Shown: positions 1 to 10,615, counted from the stretch's first letter. The stretch is DNA of 64,000 nt from Patiria pectinifera (GCA_029964075.1 CM057140.1:10434643-10498642); one strand, 5' to 3'. Notes: generated by a model not told the origin, from the sequence alone. Translations and numbers: made by a program.

Positions 1-60
1 ACAATGTCGACATTTGTTTAAACTAACTTGTCAACATTGGTTTTTAGCGGAGAGACATGA
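1..60 (+). repeat. fragment of a dispersed repeat
   Basis: The first 60 bases closely resemble 25743-25800: both read acaatgtc-acatttgtt, then a ctaac-rich stretch, then ggagagacatga. The window therefore opens inside, or at the end of, a dispersed repeat whose larger copy lies at about 25625-25800. No coding potential is seen. Confidence 0.55.
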
Positions 61-783
61 TTATTTTGTTGAGTCGCTATCCCGCGGCTAAAAAATGCAA
101 ACACGATTTCAATCACTTTGAAACTACCGGTAACTCTCTTAAAAATTGAAATTCAATGTCATCCATTTCCAATTTTACATGTAATTATATATACTGTCCT
201 TGAATGCATTGTTCGGTTGCTTTCCTACCATTTTAGTATCCACTTCAACTTTCATCATTCATCATTCATCATGAATACCCGCAAAATATTCATTTCAATT
301 TCAATATTTTTTGGTGTCCCTGTTACTTTTGATAAATGAACTCCAACCCCTCTATGTAATTCTCCTGTCATTGTAAACAAGTCTACATGCTCCCCGCCCA
401 ATTTTATTTCCTATTTTCTCCGTAAATACCCCGGTATACCTGCAGAGTTGACTTTCAGTTCCTTTTCTGTTCATATTTTGATCATATCTCGATTCAAGTG
501 GGTGATGATATTTTTATTTTTTTTACCCCTAACCCTGCCTTGTATTACACATGTGTGTACTTTGTATATTCCAAGTTGATGGCCATTTGATCTGTTGGTT
601 GCATTGTTGAACAATTTTGCAGGTAGGACGCAGACACTATTGAATATAAATGTGGGGTTTTCTATCATAAAAAAATATAATTCTAAGGTTTTTTTTTATA
701 AAGTAATGAAATTGTTATGTTGCAGTCTTCCACTATGTGTCGTCTTTATTTTGAGGTGTGTGCATTTTATTTACTTTCTTAGA
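61..783. other. non-coding stretch, no gene seen
   Basis: AT-rich sequence with short chance ORFs only. I see no domain, RNA gene or clear repeat. It may be intron of the WD40 gene whose last exon lies at 3396-3547, but no upstream exon could be identified. Confidence 0.5.
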
Positions 784-1134
784 TTAACCCTCCCGCTATC
801 TGAACAGTCACAGACAGTAAAAAAATTCAATCCTCTTCCAACGGTATGCCTTTTACACAGGCTAGTCACCACAGTCAGATCATATTTCAAGCAAGCACTG
901 TGACTGATCAAATTCAGTCATCAGACAAATGCAGACAAGTGGTAGGCACAGCTGGCTTATCAATCCCCTACAGTCAAAGCATAGCCGTATCAAGTTACAT
1001 GAACAGTCACAGCCAGTCAATCCTGCTTTATGAAGGCTGGGAGCTCTTAACTGTTAAAAAAAACCCAGTCACTTGCTTGATTTTGACTGAAAGGACAACT
1101 TGGCACAGAATGTGTGTTTGCATAGAAGGGTTAA
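784..1134 (-). mobile_element. TTAA-flanked MITE-like element, family TTAACCCTCC, copy 1
   Basis: The element starts TTAACCCTCCCGC and ends GAAGGGTTAA, so both ends carry TTAA next to a CCCTYC/GAAGGG inverted repeat. The interior is rich in CAGTCA/TGACTG words. The same sequence recurs in the other orientation at 17562-17951 and 26859-27202. A TTAA target duplication followed by CCC is characteristic of piggyBac-superfamily transposons. At about 350 bp without a transposase it would be a non-autonomous derivative. The superfamily assignment is inference from the termini. Confidence 0.75.
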
Positions 1135-2577
1135 ACAAAATGCGATACCTTCCGTTTTGAGTTTGACACCATTTTCAAATGTGTTTTCTGCAGCAAGTAT
1201 TTCACTTTTTGGATAGAATTGGAAGCTTATTCTCTACACCCTTTTCCCATTCCTTGGATGAGGCATTACACATGTACCGTATGCTTCCAAAAAGTCAAAG
1301 GTGAAACCGCTTAACTATATTTAAAATGTTGATTCGTAGGTTTACAGTATCTTATTCCCACGTGCCAGAGTTAATTTTTTGTCGGTCCACGTAATCGTCG
1401 TTGAGCTTGTCACTAACGTTTCCTCATGAACTGAGAATCCGAAAACCTTTAAAAGAAGGAAACTTGCAATATTAAATGACTAAGAACAAACTACATGGTG
1501 TCTTCTGAAGTCTTTTACAGGTGAACAAATGTGGGTCAACTGAAAGAGGCTTTTCATAGGAAAGAAACTCAGCTGTAACTGAATCAAATTATACATGTAG
1601 ATGTCGAAAATTTAATTTGTGGTGCTGTTTCTTATTTTTCTCGGTCCAACTGTTGAGCGTCATACTTTTATTTTGTGTCCCAATTCCGACAGTTTTCATC
1701 TTTTGGATTTAAATTTAAATTACTTCCAGGGTTCTTTTGTCCAGTGTCACAATGAATTTTATAGTGAAGTCCCAACAAGGAACAATTCAATTGAGCACCA
1801 AAGTTGCTCAGCTCAGAAAATATATGCTTAGCCAAAATAGGTTACCAGCAAAAGTGTCATGTGGTATGTATTGCTTTTGACTGGTTCCCCGCTGATTTGT
1901 ACTTGTCACCCCAAAAAATACTTTGCAGTCAGCATTTTGTACTGATGAAATGTGGCCCAGGTCTGTGTTACATCACATCGCATCGCATCTGGTTTCATGA
2001 AAAACACAAATACAATGTGGTGAGCCTATGAAGGATGAACCATATGTGTATGAACACACATTCTTGTTCCATAAATGTGGGGACTACGTGTACAAACATT
2101 ACATTCACTGTGTGGACTCCTGAACAAAAGAGGTCCACATAAACCAGGTAGCAGTGACATTGTGTGCACTTGCCCACGTCCACACATTGTTTCCCCCTAT
2201 TAGGTTTATCTGTGGCAAAATGAACTAAAGGGAATCACAGGAAAAAAATTGGGTTGAAAGAGTTTTCAAAGTGTGAGTAAAAGCATTTTTTTCACAGGTT
2301 TTTCTTAACTGTACACGAAAACAAAGGAATGTCCACACTACGTATGTAACATAAACATGTGTGTGTTGTCCCATAGTATTATGGGGACCGAAGACGCTAT
2401 GGGGACAGCAGAAAGTCCCCACGACTTGGTCCTGATTTCCCCTAACAATAAAAAACTTCCCCATAACAGCGGTAGACCAGGCTTGTGACCCTTCTTGAGA
2501 GCCAAATGCAGCGGGAGCCACACCCTGCATGCGCATACTCGTTCACGCATAATGATGCGAAGTATGCCTGACTCATT
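1135..2577. other. non-coding stretch, no gene seen
   Basis: No coding exon recognised. Around 2075-2480 there are several GTGGAC/GTCCAC and GGGGAC/GTCCCC words in both orientations, suggesting a degenerate fold-back repeat, but no clean termini can be drawn. Confidence 0.4.
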
Positions 2578-3079
2578 TTAAAGGGACAGTACGGCCTGGA
2601 ATGCACCCAATTGGGCTACAAAACGCATTTTAAACGAAACGATATGAAATCCAAAGAGCATTTAAAAGTAGAATATATAAACGTCCAAACAACCATCCTT
2701 TAAAAACTGGGTGTTTTTTGTGTTATCCTTGCGAGAACCATGTGAGAACAAATTTCAGGGGTCAAAATTATGACTCCTGCAACACAGTGGTTCGCATTCT
2801 GCGGACATGTGAGAAACAACATTTGTGTATTGAAGCTGTGTGCATTACATGTATCGATAAACGTGCACGGTACATTGAATAGACACGACATGAAGTATGC
2901 ATATGCCACAAACAGTCCGTCTCTTCCAATGTAATCAACCAGGGTTTTTTTTCCCGTCTTTTTTTGGGAACGGTAAGACAATTAGGTTTGTTTCCTTTCA
3001 ACCAAACCTTTGAAATAGGATAAGTAAACAATCCAAAATATAAAACTTTCGGGGATTTCAGGTCTTAATGCCCCATTAA
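2578..3079 (+). mobile_element. TTAA-flanked MITE-like element, family TTAAAGGGACA, copy 1
   Basis: It is bounded by TTAA at 2578-2581 and 3076-3079, with an imperfect inverted repeat TTAAAGGGACAGTACG and (reading outward) TTAATGGGGCATTAAG. It aligns along most of its length with 9698-10159, including shared internal blocks such as AACATTTAAAAGTAG-like, ATCCTTTAAAAA and TTTGAAATAGGATAAGT. It is about 500 bp with no transposase ORF, so a non-autonomous DNA element is the simplest reading. Confidence 0.75.
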
Positions 3080-3395
3080 TCAGTACGTACGCAAGCCGTA
3101 GCATCTTCACAGGCATATGGCGGTAGTTCTCTCTTTGTGAACATTGAGGGAGCACTTGTGCGTGGATGTCCTTAGGAAATGCGTCTTTTTGGCTTTTCAT
3201 CTTTTTTGGGGAGTCTAGAGTTCACTTCAAAGTTCACAAAGCCAAAGCAAAGGGAATTAACCGAGAAAGCCAGCACTGCAGATAACCTCCCTCACATCGT
3301 TAAGTGTCCCAACAATTTTTTTTTTCCGAAAGGAATCACATTTGGCAGGGTAATCCCCCACCGTATGACTAGGCACTTTCCCTGCTCTCTTACAG

Positions 3396-3547
3396 CCGAT
3401 GGCTCTTGTTTCCTCCTGGATCTCGAAACTGACGATCTACTGGAGTTGACGGGCTCCGACTGCGACCCCATTTACTCCCTGTGTTGCCACGGCAACACGC
3501 TCTACACGGGCTGCCGGGACGGAGTCATCCGAAAGTACCAGATTTAG
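3396..3547 (+). CDS. C-terminal coding exon of a WD40-repeat protein (partial gene)
   Basis: The translated exon reads DGSCFLLDLETDDLLELTG, then DPIYSLCCHGNTLYTGCRDG and VIRKYQI before a TAG stop. This is the strand pattern of a WD40 blade: a cargo strand ending in a polar D/E stretch, then x-I-x-S-L, then L-Y-T-G-C-R-D-G-x-I-R-x-Y, where Y replaces the usual W of the WD dipeptide. A good 3' splice site (tttccctgctctcttacag) ends at 3395, so the exon begins at 3396 inside a split codon (phase 1). Upstream exons with the rest of the propeller were not found in 1-3395 and probably lie outside the window. WD40 propellers are protein-interaction scaffolds; the specific protein cannot be named. 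The stop codon is followed at once by GTGAGT, a strong donor, so a 3'UTR intron is likely. No AATAAA occurs for more than 1 kb downstream, which fits that. Confidence 0.75.
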
Positions 3548-3668
3548 GTGAGTGTTTTAACGCCAGGGGGCCAATTTTTCATACATCTGCTAAGCACTTA
3601 ATGCTTTTCCTGACAGTGAAGGGGTTACCGGCCAAAATACCACTCGATATGCATTGCTTCTTATGGCT

Positions 3669-4035
3669 ACTTGGCTTATTGTGATTGGTACTCAGCTAAT
3701 TGTGACTGGTACTAAGCTACCGTAAGTGTGATTGTTACTCAGCTAATTGTGATTGGCACTCAGCTAATCGTGACTAGTATTCAGCTTATTGTGACTGTTG
3801 TGACTAGTACTCAGCTAATTATGACTGGTACTCGGCTAATTGTGACTGGTAATCAGCTAATTGTGACTGGTACTCAGCTAATTGTGACTAGTACTCAGCT
3901 AATTGTGATTGGTACTCAGCTAATTGTGACTGGTACTCAGCTAATTGTGATTGGTACTCAGCTAATTGTGATTGGTACTCAGCTAATTGTGACAGGTACT
4001 CAGCTAATTGTGACTGGTACTCAGCTAATCCCCAC
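3669..4035. repeat. 21-bp minisatellite, about 17 units
   Basis: The unit is ACTCAGCTAATTGTGACTGGT with C/T, G/A and single-base variants. Most units are exactly 21 bp, giving an open 105-codon frame coding a heptad-like TQLIVTG repeat. The open frame follows from a period divisible by three; I see no start context, splice sites or domain, so I do not call it a gene. The third and sixth units carry extra bases. A single orphan unit lies at 4813-4836. Confidence 0.95.
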
Positions 4036-4519
4036 AATTTGCTAAGCAATATTTTCTGCTCAGCAATTGTTTGAAATTGGGTTTGATTATCGCCAGCTTG
4101 GGTGATTGGGTTAAAGGGAATTAATCAACTGAAAGTGCAACGAAATCAAACTTGGGAGTCTAGACTTTTAAGAGTTTTGTTTGCTGGGCAAAACTTTATA
4201 TTATAACTAGGAACATGGCCACAACGTTTTCTTGAAACATGTTCTGACAATGAGCGCAAATACTTCAGAGAATCACATTTTTTAATAACCAAATTACACA
4301 CTTTGGCACAAGAAATCAAGTTGTTTTGGGGTTTGTTTTTTTCAAAACGAAAAATATACAGTGCTCCCAAAAGACTCACCACGCAATTTGCTCAACTTGC
4401 CCAAGTAACGAAAGACGACGTCTTGTTAGGTAATTTCCTGTCCAGAGTTTAATTGGCGGGGCACTCTTGGCACTCGCGGCATTCTCCGGTGACATTTGGG
4501 TGACTCGTCGGGCAAATGC
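4036..4519. other. non-coding stretch between repeats
   Basis: No gene or RNA seen. The sequence separates the 21-bp array from its orphan unit and may be part of an insertion that split the array. Confidence 0.4.
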
Positions 4520-4812
4520 TTAAAGGGAATATACAACATTTGCAAACGTCTGAAAACAAAACTACCAAATTGTCACGAAAACCCTTGCTGGACTGTTAGT
4601 GAATGACAATTTAAAGCATCGTGTAAAATCATGGCACCTGGCGTGCGGACATTTTCAAGAAAAGTGGTTATTTTTTTTAATCAATTTTCAACGCTAGTCA
4701 GCCGAATGGCGTTGGAAAAAAATGTTGTTTTATTTTTTATTTTTTTCAAATACTGCTCCCAAATTATCATATTTAGTTGGACGGATTCCTCGACCTTACA
4801 ATTCCCTGACGA
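4520..4812 (-). mobile_element. TTAA-flanked MITE-like element, family TTAAAGGGAATATAC, truncated copy
   Basis: The left edge is TTAAAGGGAATATACAACAT, the same terminus that closes the full-length copy at 5461-5956 (there in reverse). Internal matches include TTTAAAGCATC, ATGGCACCTGGYGTG and TTTTCAAGAAAA. The copy stops near 4812 in sequence matching the middle of the full element (TTACAAT...CCCTGAC), so about 40% is missing and the second terminus is absent. Confidence 0.75.
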
Positions 4813-4836
4813 TTAGTACTCAGCTAATTGTGACAC
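4813..4836 (+). repeat. orphan unit of the 21-bp minisatellite
   Basis: The sequence attagtactcagctaattg continues as tgaca and matches one unit of the 3669-4035 array. It abuts the truncated end of the TTAA element, 780 bp from the array. Confidence 0.8.
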
Positions 4837-4839
4837 AAG

Positions 4840-4996
4840 TAGCATTTTTGAGATTCTAGAATATTGTTTTCTCAGAATATACAGCATTCATTGAGCTAAA
4901 ACTTTATCAGGTTAGTTGTTAAGCACCGTTCTTTAGATTTTGAGCACTTTTGTTGCTTCAAACGAAAAAAAAATGCACAAATGACAAATGCTATAC
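4840..4996 (-). repeat. dispersed repeat, copy A
   Basis: Reverse-complemented, this stretch contains TTTGTCATTTGTGCATTTT, then GAAGCAACAAAAGTGCTCAA and TCTAAAGAACGGTGCT. It matches 11936-12040. Function unknown; probably another short mobile element. Confidence 0.65.
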
Positions 4997-5460
4997 CTAC
5001 CATTAATGTTTCAAAATCAAAAATCCACTGAATAATACTCTACTTTTCCACTGTATGATTGCTTAAAACACTTCACTGTTTTCTCAAGTGTGTGTAACAT
5101 TCCACATTAAAATCATTATATAATGAATTTGCACTGTAGCCTGCCTTTTAAAAAGAATTTTTTTTGTAGCTGAATTTCAAGAAAATCCCAATTGTCTTAA
5201 GACATTTGCATGACTAAATGTCATGGGGGATAAGCTTGACTTGTTACACAAGTCAGAACATGACATATTTATGCACAACTGTCTTTACGCATTGAAAAGT
5301 TTACGAAAGCACTATGTACTCAAATGACCCGTACTAGAGTCAACCAAATGATAACGTTTAAGTGAAGTAACATAAGTATTGGATGGATTGCTTTTCCACA
5401 TTGCATCATGTTCACAGAGTCATTTTTTTTTCTTCATAATTACGGAAAAAGCGAGATGGC
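4997..5460. other. non-coding stretch, no gene seen
   Basis: AT-rich, with no recognisable feature. The bases around 5370-5460 (TTGGATGGATTGCTTTTCCAC...GCGAGATGGCTT) resemble 7268-7345, so part of it is an old duplicate. Confidence 0.4.
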
Positions 5461-5956
5461 TTAAAGGGAATATACGTCATTGGCTTTTGCTGTAATTTTC
5501 AGAAATGAACTATTTGAGGGGTTAGTATCATAGATCAAATATTGTTATACTGACATGTTTGAAGTTTTGTGTTCAAAAATGCTGGAAAAAAAACAAGAAA
5601 AACAAAAATGTTCAAGTAGTCTGGTTCCCTGACTCCACTAAATATAAAATGGATCAATTTACAGATGCCGGAAAATTGTAAGGTAAGGGAACCAGTCTAG
5701 CTGGCCTGCACCCGTTCATGAACATGTAACCAATACTAAACAAAATTTCGACTGGAAAAAAAATGGTAAATTTGGAGCAGTAGTTGACAAATAGTTTACA
5801 AAAATACCATTTTCTTGAAAATGACTTCACACCAGGTGCCATAATTTAACAGGATGCTTTAAGCAGTCATTTTCCAACATCCTAGTACTTAGGTATTTCG
5901 TAAAAATTTGGCAGTTTTATTTTTCGAGGTTTGCAAATGTTGTATATTCCCTTTAA
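5461..5956 (+). mobile_element. TTAA-flanked MITE-like element, family TTAAAGGGAATATAC, full-length copy
   Basis: TTAA occurs at 5461-5464 and 5953-5956. The left end reads TTAAAGGGAATATACGTCAT and the right end, read outward, TTAAAGGGAATATACAACAT followed by TTGC. The interior includes AAATGAACTATTTGAGGGGT, CTGGTTCCCTGACTCC and CACCAGGTGCCAT blocks seen in the other copies. At 496 bp without a transposase ORF it is a non-autonomous element. Related copies: 4520-4812, 23703-24212, 41942-42455, 42452-42959 and 47598-47929. Confidence 0.85.
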
Positions 5957-6000
5957 CCAGATTAGTCCCCGTACCATCCCAAAACACCCTGTACTGCCCG

Positions 6001-6910
6001 AGCATGGTTTTGTGTCTTCTTCAGGGTACGCCCTGTACCGCCCGAGCATGGTTTTGTGTCTTCTTCAGGGTACGCCCTGTACCGCCCGAGCATGGTTTTG
6101 TGTCTTCTTCAGGGTACGCCCTGTACCGCCCGAGCATTGTTTTGTGTCTTCTTCAGGGTACGCCCTGTACCGCCCGAGCATGGTTTTGTGTCTTCTTCAG
6201 GGTACGCCCTGTACCGCCCGAGCATGGTTTTGTGTCTTCTTCAGGGTACGCCCTGTAACCGCCCGAGCATGGTTTTGTGTCTTCTTCAGGGTACGCCCTG
6301 TAACCGCCCGAGCATGGTTTTGTGTCTTCTTCAGGGTACGCCCTGTACCGCCCGAGCATGGTTTTGTGTCTTCTTCAGGGTACGCCCTGTACCGCCCGAG
6401 CATGGTTTTGTGTCTTCTTCAGGGTACGCCCTGTACCGCCCGAGCATTGTTTTGTGTCTTCTTCAGGGTACGCCCTGTACCGCCCGAGCATGGTTTTGTG
6501 TCTTCTTCAGGGTACGCCCTGTACCGCCCGAGCATGGTTTTGTGTCTTCTTCAGGGTACGCCCTGTAACCGCCCGAGCATGGTTTTGTGTCTTCTTCAGG
6601 GTACGCCCTGTAACCGCCCGAGCATGGTTTTGTGTCTTCTTCAGGGTACGCCCTGTACCGCCCGAGCATTGTTTTGTGTCTTCTTCAGGGTACGCCCTGT
6701 ACCGCCCGAGCATGGTTTTGTGTCTTCTTCAGGGTACGCCCTGTACCGCCCGAGCATGGTTTTGTGTCTTCTTCAGGGTACGCCCTGTTCCGCCGGAGCA
6801 TGGTTTTGTGTCTTCTTCAGGGTACGCCCTGTACCGCCCGAGCATGGTTTTGTGTCTTCTTCAGGGTACGCCCTGTACTGCCCGAGCATGGTTTTGTGTC
6901 TTCTTCAGGG
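6001..6910. repeat. 44/45-bp minisatellite with a 310-bp higher-order repeat
   Basis: About 20.6 near-identical units start AGCATGGTTTTGTGTCTTCT and end CCTGTACCGCCCG. Units are 44 bp except four 45-bp units (GTAACC instead of GTACC) starting at 6221, 6266, 6531 and 6576. AGCATTG replaces AGCATGG in the units at 6133, 6443 and 6665. The seven units 6001-6310 and the seven units 6311-6620 carry the same order of variants, so a 310-bp block was duplicated as a whole. A third, shortened block follows. Long ORFs here in all frames are consequences of the repeat and are not genes. Confidence 0.97.
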
Positions 6911-8365
6911 AATAAAACAATGTAATACAATGATTAACAGTTGCTCATGGGCTAAAACACTTTAAGCTACCTTTTGAGGAGGCTGACCATTTTAATGTAA
7001 AGAATCACTCAAATTTTCCGAGACATTGGCGTTACTACGATCATTAGGGGGGGGGGGAAATTTGGTGTCTTACACAGGACATACATATGTACCAAAAACT
7101 CTGGTTTCTAACACAGGACATCATGTACATGCGCATGTAACATGACTCATATTATTGCCTTGAATATGTAATTGAGTAGTTTATGAGTGTGTACTTACAG
7201 GTAAGTGAACCGAAGAATCAAATAGATATGTCTGTTAGTGAATTTGCCCGAAAGTAACATGGTATCTGTTGGATTGCTTTTCCACTTTGCGTCATGTTCC
7301 CAACGTCATTGTCCGTCCATAATCACAAGAAAACGAGACGGCTTATTAGAAATATTCCACTTTTTCCTCAAGTCATTTAAAACATCCCGTGTGAGCTCTT
7401 CTCAGGCTCATTAAAGACTCGTGCCGTAATGAAGTTGCACTTTTCAGTCTGTCATAAAGAAACTTATGAGTTTTTTTTTTTTTTCCTTATTTTTTTTCTT
7501 CTTTTTCCCCCAAATCCTTTTGCCGATCAATCAGCCACCTGCAGACAATAGTGCATTGCCACGTCAGTCCGCGATTGGTCGTTCACTTTGTGTTGTCGTG
7601 CCTACGACACAATGTCTGATCATTCCTTTAGGATGCTGTGCTTACGGTCGATGACCCCCTCAGAGCAGATGCACGGCCTGGGGTTTACGTACGCTATCGA
7701 CTGCCTCCTTCAGTGCGTCAGACGGTTTGCATTTTCATTAGACATTGACCTTGATGTTGTCAATGTTTTTTTTTACTTCCTTTTTGTATAATCCAACGCT
7801 GTTGTATGCTGAAGTCGGATCTTTCAGTTTCAAGAAGTACATATGGTCAGCTTTTGAAGAAGATGTTGGAGAACATTATGTGAAAGAAAGGAAGTCAGCA
7901 AAATGCCCTCCAAAAGAATCCGTTTCAAATTCATAACCCATTTCCCTACCCACTGGAGAGTCTATACATCTCTGAATAATCACACATTCTGCAACTTCCA
8001 ATTAGGCCTAAATCAACTGATGTCCACTGTCGCACATGTAACTTCCAAATTGTGCCATTAAAACAATTTAAAACAATTTACACACTGTATAAAATATCAT
8101 GAAGTTAGAACTTCTTTTATTTTTTTTGCGCATCTTTGAGGTCGCAAGAGCTATTTATGTAGTACATGTCAGATGTAGAAATGGCACAAAAAGTTCTGTT
8201 TTATAGCATAATTTGTTTTATGAGTTTTCGTTTGCGCTTTTAATTAAGACAAATAAAGAAAAGAGGCAAATCACTGCCGATCTGAGTACCTAACCACAAA
8301 TCTGTCATTTTTCATTTCAACAGTTTCCATTTCCCCTGCTACACCTCCATTTTTTCTTTTTTTGC
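6911..8365. other. non-coding stretch, no gene seen
   Basis: Contains a nine-G run near 7048, a long T-rich tract at 7468-7508 and a somewhat GC-richer patch at 7545-7735. Short ORFs there match nothing I recognise. It could be intergenic DNA downstream of the WD40 gene. Confidence 0.4.
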
Positions 8366-8655
8366 GGGGGGGGGGGGGGGCCTAATGGTTAGAGTTTGTG
8401 ACTCATCAGAGGGTCATGGGTTTGAATCCAGCCGCTGGCCATATGTTGTGTCCTTGGGCAAGCCACTTCACCCCCACTTTGCCAATCCCCACCCAGGAGT
8501 ATAAATGGGTACGGGCATTAGCCGGGGAGTAGCCTGCGATCGACCAGCATCCCATCCAGGGGCGAATGGAAATATTCTCTGTCTTTTTGTGTTACTGAAA
8601 CGGAGATAAACGCCGGCCTGATGGGCTACATTGGCACGTGACAGACTTTACTACT
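8366..8655 (+). mobile_element. tRNA-derived SINE, copy 1
   Basis: After a 15-base G run comes a tRNA-like head with an A-box-like cctaatggttagag and a B-box-like gggtttgaatcc, then a body containing tgtgtccttgggcaagccac, tataaatgggtac, gcatcccatccaggg and a terminal gatgggctacattgg. It aligns over its length with 20403-20680. The central tgtccttgggcaag block resembles core domains shared by widespread animal SINEs (V-SINE-like); that comparison is from memory and was not aligned. Confidence 0.8.
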
Positions 8656-8734
8656 ACACCTCCATTTTGAAATTTTCTCTTCTTTATGATTTCATGGATG
8701 AATGTCCTAAGATTATTCTTAATTTTTTTTGGGG

Positions 8735-9006
8735 GGGAGGAGATGGAAGTTTGGGAGGTATAGACCTCTATCATGCTGCCACCATTTTAGTCATGTTCCC
8801 TGTATCCAACAACAGTACTGAATGATAATGTTTTTTGTGCAAAAAGGAACCAGACTATTTTTCCTTCCAGGGGAGGGGATGGAAGTTGGGGAGGGACAGA
8901 CCTTTATCATGCTGCCACCATTTTAGTCATGTTCCCTGTATCCAACAACAGTACTGAATGATAATGTTTTTTGTGCAAAAAGGAACCAGACTATTTTTCC
9001 TTCCAG
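8735..9006. repeat. 136-bp tandem duplication
   Basis: Two copies, 8735-8870 and 8871-9006, start at a GGGAGG(A/G)GATGGAAGTT stretch and end at TTTTTCCTTCCAG. From CATGCTGCCACCATTTTAG to the end they look identical, so the duplication is recent. No coding meaning is apparent. Confidence 0.93.
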
Positions 9007-9697
9007 CCTCGCTTTGGTCACGTTGATTTGAATGGGAAAAATCATGATGGCCGCAACATGATAATGGTCTATATATAATTCAATCATACGACTGTTTGAC
9101 AAGCAATTGAAATGTTCAAGAAAACAATTACACGGCCCAAATTAAACGTCATCCACGGGCCAAATTATCCTCCATCTTTCGGTCGATGACAGCAGTGGAT
9201 AACAGCTAATTGATTAGCCAAAGTACCCTTTCAGTTTATACAGCGAGTGCTGATTAACGAGCGACTGTTGTCCTTGGCCACGTGAGCGCATCAGCTAACT
9301 ATTTCATGTGTGTTTTTTTTTGGGGGGGGGGGGTTCTAAACAAGCCGCGCGATAATGATCTCATATGCTGAAAATTGATACACCTGAGGCCATTTGCCGG
9401 GAAAGGAAAAAAAAACTAGAGTTGTTAGTCATGTTTTGCTTGGCTGGCTTTTAAATGATATTTTTCTCTCAATGCCAAATTTTTATGCCGGTGATTAAAA
9501 ACGTATCTTTTTGTCAATTTTTTTTGGTTAAACTTGCCCTTGGGCGCAGCTAAGTATGCATGACCAATTTTAGCGAGACCTTGGGCTCGGGTAGTCATAT
9601 TTTATTTTAATCCAGGCATGGGTTTGCTTGCTGTTCATTTTTCCGTCAGACGGAGCCACCGAAGGTCTGGTGAACCGCACTTTGTGAATTTAAACAT
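9007..9697. other. non-coding stretch, no gene seen
   Basis: AT-rich with a G run at 9322-9332. No exon, RNA or clear repeat was found. Confidence 0.4.
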
Positions 9698-10159
9698 TTA
9701 AAGGGACACTGCATCCTGGAATACGCCAGGAATTGTGCTGCCAAAAGCGTTCGAACGAAATGATGCTAATCGGAAAGAACATTTAAAAGTAGGATATAAT
9801 ATCCACACAACTATCCTTTAAAAATTGGGCGCTTTTGTAGTATTCTTGTGTTATTACGTGCGAGAACGACTTTCGGGGTCCACTTTTGTGACCCGAAAAA
9901 GTCGGGCTGTGATTGGTCAACCCTGTTGTAATGCTGTAATGTGTAATGCTAGACACACACAAGGTATATCGTACATTGTATGAAAACGACAGGAAACACG
10001 TATCGTACTCCGTCGTGTCCGATGTAAACAATCAGGGTCTTTTCTCGGGAACGGTAAGATGCAAGGTTGGTTTCCATTCAACCAGATGTTTGAAATAGGA
10101 TAAGTTAACCATCCAAAACATGACATTTTCGGGGATTTTAGGACGCAGTGCCCCTTTAA
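9698..10159 (+). mobile_element. TTAA-flanked MITE-like element, family TTAAAGGGACA, copy 2
   Basis: The left end is TTAAAGGGACACTGCATC and the right end, read outward, TTAAAGGGGCACTGCGTC: a good inverted repeat with TTAA at 9698-9701 and 10156-10159. It is 462 bp and aligned with 2578-3079. No transposase. Its termini are better preserved than those of the first copy. Confidence 0.85.
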
Positions 10160-10341
10160 CCAAGACAATTCCTTATATGCACAGATGGTTAACACAGTTT
10201 TATCTTGTGGTTTCAATTTTTTAAAAGCATAATTCAGTTTGTCAACAAAGTAATAACATATTCTTTTATCTGATATATCGTCAAAACATATAGTAGTGAT
10301 AAGGTTACTAGTATGTAGGCCTGGACCACAAATCTCCATGA

Positions 10342-10615
10342 TTATTATTTATTTCTGGTAATGGAGCCAAGGATTCCTCACAAGGGCCCTAGGCACCGTA
10401 GCTCGCAAACCTGTAAAAAAAAAAAGACAATGAGAAGACATTACAGTTTTAGAGGTGGGAGGAAAACCCCAGAATAGTATTCTAGGGAAAACCCACGGAA
10501 TCAGGTAGGGACTGAAAACCCAATTCCACATGTGGGCCAGGGCAGGAATCGAACATGGACAAGAGAGGTTAAAGGCGAGGAAAGAACCTCTGTGCCAACC
10601 TAACTCCGCGATAAT
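10342..10615 (-). mobile_element. tRNA-derived SINE, second family, minus strand
   Basis: Read on the minus strand, a tRNA-like head (GGTTGGCACAGAGGTTC, then a B-box-like TGTTCGATTCC) is followed by a body with GGGTTTTCAGTCCCTACC, GTGGGTTTTCCC and GGGGTTTTCCTCCCACCTCT, then an A/T-rich tail ending AATAAATAATAATCA. The GGTTTTCC...TTCCTCCCAC pattern is typical of the conserved central domain in several invertebrate SINE groups. The tail-like sequence GGCTCACGAACCTGTAAAAA near 11867 may be a second fragment. Confidence 0.65.

Noticed and set aside
3728..4045. 105-codon frame coding TQLIVTG repeats
   Set aside because: The 21-bp period keeps the frame open automatically. Codon changes do not favour silent sites, and no start or splice context is seen.
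5931..6965. 344-codon open frame and overlapping long frames on both strands
   Set aside because: They arise from the 44/45-bp minisatellite, which is open in several frames at once; there is no domain, splice signal or unique sequence.
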